This document shows positions 1 to 9,807 of a DNA stretch of 18,937 nt, piece by piece. The notes under the pieces are model-generated. The model did no database searches. It was not told where the DNA came from and saw only the letters and a program-made list of their open reading frames with translations. This DNA comes from Acidobacteriaceae bacterium. Lineage in GTDB: Bacteria; Acidobacteriota; Terriglobia; Terriglobales; Acidobacteriaceae. The stretch spans positions 1 through 18,937 of the forward strand of contig JAOAPG010000029.1 of assembly GCA_025462785.1 (NCBI GenBank). Direction: 5' to 3'. The position numbers and the translations under genes were made by a program. Each line of letters begins with the position of its first letter. The first letter of the stretch is position 1.

Positions 1-216
1 AGTTCTGGAACATCCGTTGAAGGGGTGAAATTTGTCAGCGGAGATGAAAAGCTGAATGTCTTTTCCGATGCACTGAAGACGGCTTCCTACACCCTGAGCT
101 TCCCCGACGATGCTCCCACGAAAATTCTCCGGCGCGGTGTTCTGTCGTGTTCCAAGCTCACGGGGGAGTGCATGTTTGTAACCATGCTTCCTGCTGACGT
201 GCACTCGGTCGACTAA
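1..216 (+). CDS. C-terminal fragment of an unrecognised protein
   Basis: The frame is open from base 1 to the TAA at 214-216, giving 71 codons, so the gene begins before the window. The visible tail is soluble-looking, with no membrane segment. It carries two cysteines about nine residues apart (motifs LSCSK and GECMF) and ends ADVHSVD. I do not recognise a named domain. I have a vague memory of similar tails in acidobacterial hypothetical proteins, too weak to assign a function. Its stop codon overlaps by four bases (CTAA) the stop codon of the convergent amidase, so there is no room for a terminator between the two genes. That it is a real gene end is likely but not certain, because the amidase is clearly coding from the other direction right up to it. 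Confidence 0.6.
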   Translation, partial: SSGTSVEGVKFVSGDEKLNVFSDALKTASYTLSFPDDAPTKILRRGVLSCSKLTGECMFVTMLPADVHSVD

Positions 217-1565
217 CCGCAGCGCGGCTGATGCTTGTGCCACTCTGTCGCGTCTTCATAAGCTTGGGCGAGTTGGAGAACTGTGGCTTCTTGGCCGTGC
301 GCTCCAGCGATTTGCAATCCGATCGGCAAACCAGCTTTGGTGAATCCACATGGTACCGAGATCGCCGGTAATCCCCAGACGTTAAACGGGCGAGTATTCC
401 GCAGCATCACGACTTCGCGAGGCCGGAGGTTCTCTGGATTCGCCTGCAGGTCGGCAAGCCTGGGCGCAGGTATCAGCGTAGTAGGAGTCACAAGTGAATC
501 CACATCGCTGAAAACACTTTTGATTTCGTGTCTCGCTACTTCAAGCTGACGGCGATGGTGGGCAATTTCGGATTCGATAAAATCTTTGCCTCCAAGAAGA
601 CGACGCAAGGTCTCAGGCTGATAAAGTTCCGGGGTAGCTGCGATTGATTCCGCGTGCACTGCATAAGACTCAGCGGCTTGTAGCGTGCGATCCGTGTCAA
701 CAGAGAGGGTTATCTCACGACTGCTCGCGGTTAATTTGCCGAGTACGAGCAATGCCTCTTCGATGGCGGCAGCAACTTCTGAATCAAGATATTCGTAAAA
801 AAAGTTGCGGGGAATGCCAATTCGCAGCGTCTTAGTTGCTGCATTCTCAATGGGCTTTGGTGCATTCTCCTCGATAGCTGCAAACAGAATTCCCGCATCC
901 GTCACTGTCCTCGTAATCGGTCCAATGTGGTCGAGCGACGATGAAAGCGGGATCGCTCCTTGCGCACTGACTGCCCCATACGTTGCTTTAAGACCGACGA
1001 CCCCACACAGAGCCGCTGGCTCGCGAATAGAGCCCGCTGTATCGGTACCGATCGCTCCGTAGCAAAGGCCAGCAGCAACAGCGGTCGCCGAACCTCCAGA
1101 GGAGCCTCCCGCAATGTGCTCCACATTCCACGCGTTGCGGACCGGGCCATAGTGGCTGATGACAGAGCTTCCTCCGTACGCGAACTCGTGCATATTCTGT
1201 TTGCCTAACAGAACGGCACCGGCATTCTTCAAAAGAGTAACGACTGCGGCGTCGTGTTCTGGTGTGCGATCTTTGTACAAAGCACTTGCGGCGGTGGTGC
1301 GGATTCCCGCTGTGTCGACGAGATCCTTCAACCCAATAGGAATTCCGTGCAATGGACCGCGCCAGTCACCGCCCTGAATCTCTTTCTCCGCCTGTCGTGC
1401 TTGGGCGAGAGCGGAGTCGGCAGCGACCGTGATAAAGGCATTGAGAGTAGGATTGAATTTCTCGATTCGCGCCAAACAATCACGGGTTAAATCTACTGGA
1501 GAAATTTCTCGTCTCCGCAACAGCTCTGCAATTTTAGAAATCGGTTCCAAAATGGTTTCGGTCAA
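213..1565 (-). CDS. Amidase signature family hydrolase (GatA-like)
   Basis: This 450-residue protein belongs to the amidase signature family, which hydrolyses or transfers amide groups with a Ser-cisSer-Lys triad. All three residues are visible: Lys80 in GIPIGLKDLVD, Ser155 in AGGSSGGSA and nucleophile Ser179 in DTAGSIREPA. Their spacing matches GatA. The nucleophile motif reads DTAGS instead of the commoner DTGGS, a variant also known in other amidases such as allophanate hydrolases. No gatB or gatC is adjacent and the protein is somewhat shorter than typical GatA (about 485 residues). A stand-alone amidase is therefore as likely as the A subunit of Glu-tRNA(Gln) amidotransferase, although automated pipelines often call such genes gatA. 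The start is a TTG at 1565-1563, chosen because AGGGAG lies five bases upstream on the minus strand. It is transcribed divergently from the aldehyde dehydrogenase. The natural substrate cannot be read from sequence. Confidence 0.9.
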   Translation of the reverse strand: MTETILEPISKIAELLRRREISPVDLTRDCLARIEKFNPTLNAFITVAADSALAQARQAEKEIQGGDWRGPLHGIPIGLKDLVDTAGIRTTAASALYKDRTPEHDAAVVTLLKNAGAVLLGKQNMHEFAYGGSSVISHYGPVRNAWNVEHIAGGSSGGSATAVAAGLCYGAIGTDTAGSIREPAALCGVVGLKATYGAVSAQGAIPLSSSLDHIGPITRTVTDAGILFAAIEENAPKPIENAATKTLRIGIPRNFFYEYLDSEVAAAIEEALLVLGKLTASSREITLSVDTDRTLQAAESYAVHAESIAATPELYQPETLRRLLGGKDFIESEIAHHRRQLEVARHEIKSVFSDVDSLVTPTTLIPAPRLADLQANPENLRPREVVMLRNTRPFNVWGLPAISVPCGFTKAGLPIGLQIAGAHGQEATVLQLAQAYEDATEWHKHQPRCG

Positions 1566-1568
1566 CAG

Positions 1569-1576
1569 CTCTCCCT
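1569..1576 (-). promoter_or_regulatory. Ribosome binding site deciding the TTG start of the amidase
   Basis: On the minus strand AGGGAGAG precedes the TTG codon (1565-1563), with five bases between the AGGGAG core and the start. No ATG with comparable spacing is present, so this site supports the rare TTG initiation. Confidence 0.65.
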
Positions 1577-1610
1577 AATCAGTCGCGAAACTACTCTCAT
1601 GTTCGGCAAT

Positions 1611-1639
1611 ATTATAGAACTCTGGAAGTAAGTCGCTCA
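1611..1639 (-). promoter_or_regulatory. Possible promoter of the amidase gene
   Basis: In the 161-bp divergent spacer the minus strand carries a perfect TATAAT (1616-1611), preceded after 17 bases by a poor -35 candidate, TGAGCG (1639-1634). Transcription would start near 1604, about 40 bases before the TTG codon. The -10 match is good but the -35 is weak, so this is only a candidate. The opposite strand has TATAAC at 1678-1683, a possible -10 for the aldehyde dehydrogenase, without a convincing -35. Confidence 0.35.
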
Positions 1640-1726
1640 TCGAATTGAATGTGCGCGAATGCCGCGAGTGCAAACTCTATAACTTTCGCGTAATCTTTTT
1701 AGGAAGTTCGAAGTGGAGAAGTTGCC

Positions 1727-3172
1727 ATGGCCGAGATGACTTTGACTCCCGTCAGCACGCAAGGGTTCTTGCTCGATGGTAAATGGATCGAGGAAGGCGA
1801 CCGGGTCGAAGTACGTTCACCGTTCGATGGCAGCCTAGTGGGTTTCGTATTTCAGGGCAGGCGCGAGCATGCTGAAGCGGCAATCGCCGCATCCGTGAAG
1901 GCTTTCGGCACGACACGACGACTCCCCGCTTTTGAACGGCAGCGCGTATTAAGGCGGATTGCAGAGAACATTGCCGAGCGCAAAGAGGAATTCGCGCGCA
2001 CCATCGCACTTGAAGCAGGAAAGCCGATCAGGGCAGCGCGAACAGAAGTGGATCGAGCGGTGTTCACGTTCAATGTGGCAGCTGAAGAGAGCACCCGCAT
2101 TTACGGAGAATACTTGCCGCTCGATTGGCAGGAGTATACGGCCGGCCGCTGGGGCATCGTCCGGCGCTTTCCTCTGGGGCCGATTGCAGGAATTACGCCA
2201 TTCAATTTCCCTTTGAATCTTGTAGCACACAAAGTTGCGCCGGCCATTGCAGTTGGTTGCACTATGGTGCTGAAACCAGCGCCGCAAACTCCGTTAACTT
2301 CCATGCTGATGGCCGACGCGGTCCAGCAGGCCGGGTGGCCAGATGGCGCACTGAATGTGCTGCCACTCTCGAACGAAGATGCTGGCCTGCTGGTCGCAGA
2401 CGATCGCCTCAAAATGGTTAGCTTTACTGGCAGCGCGGCGGTGGGATGGCAGATCAAGAAAAATGCCGGTAAAAAGAAAGTAGTCCTCGAACTCGGAGGC
2501 AATGCGGGAGTCATCGTCCACAGCGACGCCGACCTCGCCTATGCCGCGGAACGCTGTGTAGCAGGGGGCTTTGTTTACGCGGGTCAGACTTGCATTTCCG
2601 TTCAGCGAATTCTGGTGGAACGTTCCGTTTCGTCTAAATTCATTGAGCTACTGCTTGCAGGAGTGAATAAGCTGATTTCCGGAGATCCGCTGCAAGAGTC
2701 TACCGATCTCGGGCCGCTGATCCGCGAAAGCGATGCGATTCGTGCGAGCGCTTGGGTGGATGAGGCTGTCCGAGGAGGTGCCCGGCTTTTATGTGGAGGA
2801 AAGCGGAGCGGTTCAATCTTTGAGCCCACTGTACTGACCGGCACGCGTCCCGACATGAAGGTGAACTGCCAGGAAATTTTCGCGCCTGTTGTCACAGTCG
2901 AGTCTTACGATAAATTTGAAGACGCAGTTCGAGAATTGAACAATTCTGCTTACGGCTTGCAAGCAGGAATATTCACCAAAGATGCGAAGTTGATGTTCAA
3001 TGCATATGAAGAGCTCGAAGTGGGTGGCTTGGTGGCCGGAGATGTTCCCTCTTTCCGCATCGACCATATGCCTTATGGGGGCATCAAAGAGTCCGGCTTG
3101 GGCAGGGAAGGGTTACGTTACGCGATAGAAGAAATGACAGAACCAAAGCTCTTGGTCATGAATCTTCGCTAG
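1727..3172 (+). CDS. NAD(P)-dependent aldehyde dehydrogenase
   Basis: This 481-residue cytosolic enzyme oxidises an aldehyde to the carboxylate using NAD(P)+. It has the full-length ALDH superfamily layout: a cofactor-binding domain with Asn160 in TPFNFP, Lys183 in VLKPAPQTP and the FTGS turn at 233-236, then general base Glu255 in LELGGN and catalytic Cys289 in GQTCIS. The late ALDH motif is present as EIFAPV near residue 383, and the C-terminal oligomerisation segment carries PYGGIKESG. The start is the ATG at 1727, preceded by GGAGA at 1715-1719 with seven bases of spacing. The nearest recalled relatives are lactaldehyde, succinate-semialdehyde and glyceraldehyde-3-phosphate (non-phosphorylating) dehydrogenases, but substrate cannot be fixed from these motifs. 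It stands alone between a divergent amidase and the respiratory cluster. The downstream spacer shows no clear terminator. Confidence 0.93.
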   Translation: MAEMTLTPVSTQGFLLDGKWIEEGDRVEVRSPFDGSLVGFVFQGRREHAEAAIAASVKAFGTTRRLPAFERQRVLRRIAENIAERKEEFARTIALEAGKPIRAARTEVDRAVFTFNVAAEESTRIYGEYLPLDWQEYTAGRWGIVRRFPLGPIAGITPFNFPLNLVAHKVAPAIAVGCTMVLKPAPQTPLTSMLMADAVQQAGWPDGALNVLPLSNEDAGLLVADDRLKMVSFTGSAAVGWQIKKNAGKKKVVLELGGNAGVIVHSDADLAYAAERCVAGGFVYAGQTCISVQRILVERSVSSKFIELLLAGVNKLISGDPLQESTDLGPLIRESDAIRASAWVDEAVRGGARLLCGGKRSGSIFEPTVLTGTRPDMKVNCQEIFAPVVTVESYDKFEDAVRELNNSAYGLQAGIFTKDAKLMFNAYEELEVGGLVAGDVPSFRIDHMPYGGIKESGLGREGLRYAIEEMTEPKLLVMNLR

Positions 3173-3281
3173 TGAGAATCTTAATCATTAGTCGCACGCA
3201 AGAGTGGCCTCTCAAAACCTTTGGGAAAAATTGCTAAGGAAACGCATATTCAAAATGTTTTTATTTCTTGCACACGAACGT

Positions 3282-3293
3282 AGTTTGCAAACT
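3282..3293. repeat. 12-bp perfect palindrome over the -35 region (possible operator)
   Basis: AGTTTGCAAACT reads identically on both strands and covers the -35 candidate of the act-cox promoter. A looser inverted repeat, GTTTT-CT-AAAAC, lies at 3317-3328 on the predicted transcription start, its centre 35 bp away. Both share GTTT and AAAC arms. The placement fits an operator for a dimeric repressor, but no regulator is identified. Confidence 0.4.
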
Positions 3294-3311
3294 GCTGTGA
3301 GCTGATATAAT
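3282..3311 (+). promoter_or_regulatory. Predicted main promoter of the act-cox cluster (extended -10)
   Basis: A perfect TATAAT at 3306-3311 is preceded by TG at 3303-3304, giving the extended -10 form TGnTATAAT. The -35 candidate TTGCAA (3285-3290, four of six consensus bases) lies only 15 bases upstream; shifting it by one base gives TTTGCA with 16. The extended -10 would compensate for the short spacer. Transcription would begin near 3318, leaving a leader of about 100 bases before actA. This is the best sigma-70-type site I found in the 245-bp spacer, and no other plausible promoter was found before the end of coxD. Confidence 0.6.
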
Positions 3312-3374
3312 CACAAGTTTTCTAAAACAAGCTCATTTGGCTCAGTGATCTTATCTTGCAACGCTGCATGAACC

Positions 3375-3391
3375 GGGGCGCTTAGCGCCTC
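3375..3391 (+). promoter_or_regulatory. GC-rich hairpin in the actA leader
   Basis: GGCGC (3377-3381) can pair with GCGCC (3385-3389) around a TTA loop. One G-U and one further G-C pair extend this to seven base pairs. It ends 26 bases before the actA ATG, where no strong ribosome binding site is seen. No U-tract follows, so it is not a terminator. It could affect translation or RNA stability, which is inference. Confidence 0.35.
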
Positions 3392-3417
3392 CTGCTGGAC
3401 GGGAACTTCTTAGTCGG

Positions 3418-4113
3418 ATGCAGATTTTTCATCGAAGTTCGAACACAATTTCGAAAGCCACGATCTTTGCCGTGATCATCGTGGCTTCTGTCGCTCTTTG
3501 GGCTTGCATCCAGCTGCAGCGTTCGCCGTATGTCACGTACGCCGGAGTCGCTCGTCCTCAGCCTGTACCGTTTAGTCATCAACACCATGTAGCTGGCCTT
3601 GGAATCGATTGCCGCTATTGCCACACCTCTGTGGAAAATTCACACTTCGCGGGAATTCCTCCTACGAAGACCTGCATGAACTGCCATTCGCAAATCTGGG
3701 TGGGAGCGCCGCTGCTTGAACCGGTTCGGGAAAGCTATCGCACTGGAAAGTCTTTGGTCTGGAACCGGGTCAACGATCTTCCCGATTTCGTTTATTTCGA
3801 TCACAGCATTCACATCAGCAAGGGCGTCGGCTGTAACACCTGTCATGGCCCCGTAGACCGCATGCCATTGATGTACAACTTTGCATCCTTGCAAATGGAG
3901 TGGTGTTTGGACTGCCACCGCGCGCCGGACAAATACTTGCGGCCTCGAGATCAAGTGTTCTACATGCGATACGAGCAGCCTACAAGCGCGAAGCCCGTCG
4001 AGGTGGATGGTACGAAGTACACAGATCAGCGCGAGTTAGGAAAGTATTTGATTCACAAGCACAATTTACGTACTCCGACGGATATCACAAGTTGCTCTAC
4101 GTGTCACAGGTAA
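3418..4113 (+). CDS. actA: Alternative complex III pentahaem cytochrome c subunit ActA
   Basis: ActA carries electrons inside alternative complex III on the outer face of the cytoplasmic membrane. The 231-residue protein has an N-terminal membrane anchor (about residues 15-31) and five haem c attachment motifs: CRYCH 65-69, CMNCH 86-90, CNTCH 139-143, CLDCH 163-167 and CSTCH 226-230. The last sits one residue before the stop. Five hemes match the ActA family described from Rhodothermus marinus. The paired motif layout and conserved phrases such as GLGIDCRYCH and DFVYFDHS support the call. The ATG at 3418 gives the expected MQIFHRSSN start, but only a weak GGGA at 3401-3404 lies upstream at 13 bases. 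It is the first gene of the cluster; a 37-base gap separates it from actB. Confidence 0.95.
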   Translation: MQIFHRSSNTISKATIFAVIIVASVALWACIQLQRSPYVTYAGVARPQPVPFSHQHHVAGLGIDCRYCHTSVENSHFAGIPPTKTCMNCHSQIWVGAPLLEPVRESYRTGKSLVWNRVNDLPDFVYFDHSIHISKGVGCNTCHGPVDRMPLMYNFASLQMEWCLDCHRAPDKYLRPRDQVFYMRYEQPTSAKPVEVDGTKYTDQRELGKYLIHKHNLRTPTDITSCSTCHR

Positions 4114-4150
4114 AGCTTAAGTAATCGAAGCAGGAAAGAAATCGTTAGCG

Positions 4151-7195
<3,045 letters not shown>

Positions 7196-7212
7196 GCGGA
7201 GCACAGTCGAGC

Positions 7213-8586
7213 ATGGCAACAACGCAAACGCCACTGGAGACCAAGAAAGCGCCCGTCATCGAGCCGGGGCATTCCTTTGCCAGTGTTACCGACAAGATCA
7301 GCTCGATCGTGCTCAAGCGGCCCGTTAAAGCCGGATGGGTATTCGGTTTTGCGGTCTCGTTCCTGATCTTGCAAGTCTTGTTGTTCGCTGTCGGTTACTT
7401 GTTCATTAAGGGCGTCGGAATTTGGGGCATCAATATCCCGGTCGGTTGGGGATTTGCCATCGTTAATTTTGTTTGGTGGATCGGAATCGGCCACGCTGGA
7501 ACGTTAATCTCCGCCATTCTTGCATTGCTGCGACAGTCGTGGAGAAACTCCATCAACCGTTTTGCGGAAGCCATGACGCTATTTGCTGTGGCTTGCGCCG
7601 GCATGTTCCCGCTGCTCCATATGGGCCGTCCGTGGTTGGGATATTGGCTTTTTCCCTATCCAAATACCATGAATTACTGGCCGCAGTTCCGCAGCCCTTT
7701 GGTATGGGACGTGTTCGCAGTTTCAACGTACGCCACAACATCGTTGCTCTTTTGGTTCGTAGGACTCATTCCAGATCTCGCGACCATGCGTGATCGCGCT
7801 ACCAACCCGGTTGTTCGATTCGTTTTTGGATTACTGGCCATGGGCTGGCGAGGTTCAGCCCGCCATTGGGCTCGTTATGAAACGGCGTACTTGCTGCTTG
7901 CCGGGTTAGCCACTCCCCTCGTGCTCTCAGTTCACACGGTGGTGAGCTTCGATTTTGCGATCAGCATCGTTCCCGGCTGGCACACCACGATCTTTCCTCC
8001 GTATTTCGTAGCTGGCGCTATTTACTCCGGCTTTGCCATGGTTTTGGTGCTCGCGATTCCGATCCGCAAGTATTACGACGTGAGCGATTTCATTACCGAG
8101 CGGCACCTTGAAAACTCGGCCATGGTGATGCTGGCAACGGGCTTAATCGTAGCCTACGGATACGCTTTCGAAGCGTTCATGAACTGGTACAGCGGCAATC
8201 CCTACGAGGGATTCTTGCGTTGGAATCGCCTGCACGGGCCATACGCTCCCTGGTATCTGGCTCTACTCTTCTTCAATATTGTTTTGCCGCAAATCTTGTG
8301 GATCAGGAAATTCCGCACAAATCCGATATGGCTGTTCCTGATTTCGCTCGACGTGCTAGTCGGCATGTGGCTGGAGCGGTTCATTATCGTTGTGGTCAGT
8401 CTGCATCGTGATTTCCTGACTTCATCGTGGGGAATGTACTACCCGACGCGTTGGGATTGGGCGGTCTTCATCGGGACACTTGGTCTATTCAGCGCCTTGA
8501 TGTTCTTGTTCGTTCGCCTGCTGCCGATGATCTCGATCTTTGAAATACGCACTCTGCTGCCCGAGGCGGAGGTGAAACACAAATGA
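7213..8586 (+). CDS. actC: Alternative complex III NrfD/PsrC-like membrane subunit ActC
   Basis: ActC is an integral membrane subunit of alternative complex III, related to NrfD and PsrC and thought to form a quinol site. The 457-residue protein shows about ten hydrophobic helices, roughly at 36-62, 72-100, 108-130, 150-180, 215-240, 255-285, 300-330, 345-365, 370-400 and 415-440. Conserved NrfD-family features include the WIGIGHAGTLISA segment near residue 91, HMGRPW near 136 and the LSVHTVVSFDFA stretch near 237. The ATG at 7213 lies 17 bases after the actB stop, with GGAG at 7198-7201. The last codons overlap the actD start by four bases (ATGA), which suggests coupled translation. Order and length fit the actABCDEF arrangement of ACIII clusters. 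Confidence 0.95.
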   Translation: MATTQTPLETKKAPVIEPGHSFASVTDKISSIVLKRPVKAGWVFGFAVSFLILQVLLFAVGYLFIKGVGIWGINIPVGWGFAIVNFVWWIGIGHAGTLISAILALLRQSWRNSINRFAEAMTLFAVACAGMFPLLHMGRPWLGYWLFPYPNTMNYWPQFRSPLVWDVFAVSTYATTSLLFWFVGLIPDLATMRDRATNPVVRFVFGLLAMGWRGSARHWARYETAYLLLAGLATPLVLSVHTVVSFDFAISIVPGWHTTIFPPYFVAGAIYSGFAMVLVLAIPIRKYYDVSDFITERHLENSAMVMLATGLIVAYGYAFEAFMNWYSGNPYEGFLRWNRLHGPYAPWYLALLFFNIVLPQILWIRKFRTNPIWLFLISLDVLVGMWLERFIIVVVSLHRDFLTSSWGMYYPTRWDWAVFIGTLGLFSALMFLFVRLLPMISIFEIRTLLPEAEVKHK

Positions 8587-9119
8587 AGCGCGATCCGATT
8601 TACGGCTTGTTGGCGGAGTTCGACACGCCAGCCGACATCGTCCAGGCTGCTGAGCGCACGCATGAAGCCGGATACAGAGAGATCGATGCCTATAGTCCGT
8701 TCCCGATCGAAGAATTGGCTGAGGCAATTGGCTTTCATCGCAATGGGGTAGCGCCCGTCGTGCTGGTCGGAGGAATACTCGGCTGCATCACGGGATACGC
8801 AATGCAGTGGTGGATTTCGACCGTCAGCTACCCCGTGAACGTCGGAGGCAGACCGCTGCACTCATGGCCTTCATTCATCATCGTGACTTTTGAATTGACT
8901 ATTTTGTTCTCGGTGCTGGCGGCAGTTTTCGGGATGCTTGCCTTGAACGGTCTGCCCATGCCATATCATCCCGTGTTCAACGTGCCGCGCTTTGAGTTCG
9001 TAACAAAGGATAAGTTCTTCCTGATCGTGTTTTCCTCCGATCCTAAATACGACGCCGTGAAAACACGCGCTTTCCTCGAGAGTCTTAGTCCGCACTCCAT
9101 TTCGGAGGTTCCCAGCTAG
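8583..9119 (+). CDS. actD: Alternative complex III subunit ActD (DUF3341 family)
   Basis: ActD is a small membrane subunit of alternative complex III, with no cofactor of its own. The 178-residue protein has a cytoplasmic-type N-terminal domain containing the family pattern YGLLAEFDTP and GYREIDAYSPFPIEEL. Two transmembrane helices follow (about 56-80 and 94-122), then a short C-terminal domain with RFEFVTKDKFFLIV. This matches the DUF3341 architecture. The ATG at 8583 overlaps the actC stop (ATGA) and is preceded by a strong GGAGGTG at 8568-8574, eight bases away. Its stop codon ends one base before the actE start. The identification rests on domain pattern and position in the cluster. Confidence 0.93.
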   Translation: MKRDPIYGLLAEFDTPADIVQAAERTHEAGYREIDAYSPFPIEELAEAIGFHRNGVAPVVLVGGILGCITGYAMQWWISTVSYPVNVGGRPLHSWPSFIIVTFELTILFSVLAAVFGMLALNGLPMPYHPVFNVPRFEFVTKDKFFLIVFSSDPKYDAVKTRAFLESLSPHSISEVPS

Positions 9120-9120
9120 C

Positions 9121-9807
9121 ATGCGGAGTCCTCGAAAATTTTTGCCGCTGCTTCTGCTCCCGGTCTTGGCCCTGGCAGGTTGCCGGCAGGACATGCACGA
9201 TCAGCCGCGATTTAAGCCGCTGGCGAAGAGCGATTTTTACGGAGACTTGCGATCCGCGCGTCAACCTGTCGACGGGACAGTAGCGCGGGGCCAATTGCAC
9301 GAAGACACTTATTTCTATACCGGCAAAGTGGGCAATCTGTTCGGCGACTACATGCCGTTTCCGGTCAACCAGGATGTACTGACGCGAGGTCAGCAGAGAT
9401 TCAACATCTACTGCGCGCCTTGTCACTCCCGTGTAGGTGATGGCAATGGCATGATCGTGCAGCGCGGCTTCCGTGCTCCGCCGTCTTATCACACGGATCG
9501 TCTGCGCAAAGCGCCTTTGGGATATTTGTTCAATGTAATGACAGACGGCTTTGGAGCCATGCCCGACTATGCCGCCCAAATTCCGGCTCACGACCGTTGG
9601 GCAATCGTCGCGTATATCCGAGCTTTACAGCTGAGTCAGGCAGCGACCTCGGCGGATGCTCCTTCCGGACAAAAAGTCCCATCGGAGCCGCCAGTGTTCC
9701 AGGGTGATCCGCCGTCTGGCGCGACAGCGCCCGAACTTGCGCCGCAGGCGTCAGCCGAGCAGAGCTCGGGAGCTAGTTCGACAAACCAGGGAGAAGAACA
9801 CAAATGA
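9121..9807 (+). CDS. actE: Alternative complex III monohaem cytochrome c lipoprotein ActE
   Basis: ActE is the single-haem cytochrome c of alternative complex III and a likely donor to the oxidase. The 228-residue precursor begins with a lipoprotein signal (LALAGC, lipidated Cys21). It has one haem motif, CAPCH at 98-102, and a probable distal Met147 in GAMPDY, in a class I cytochrome c fold of about residues 85-172. The last 50 or so residues form a Pro/Ser/Ala/Gln-rich, probably disordered tail. GGAGG at 9104-9108 lies 12 bases before the ATG, inside actD. The stop overlaps the actF start by four bases. Lipid anchoring on the outer face fits ActE of characterised ACIII. Confidence 0.93.
   Translation: MRSPRKFLPLLLLPVLALAGCRQDMHDQPRFKPLAKSDFYGDLRSARQPVDGTVARGQLHEDTYFYTGKVGNLFGDYMPFPVNQDVLTRGQQRFNIYCAPCHSRVGDGNGMIVQRGFRAPPSYHTDRLRKAPLGYLFNVMTDGFGAMPDYAAQIPAHDRWAIVAYIRALQLSQAATSADAPSGQKVPSEPPVFQGDPPSGATAPELAPQASAEQSSGASSTNQGEEHK

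Noticed and set aside
3173..3281. Terminator for the aldehyde dehydrogenase
   Set aside because: Only a 4-bp stem (AGAG/CTCT near 3211-3222) and unpaired T-rich stretches occur. No GC-rich stem followed by a U-tract is present.
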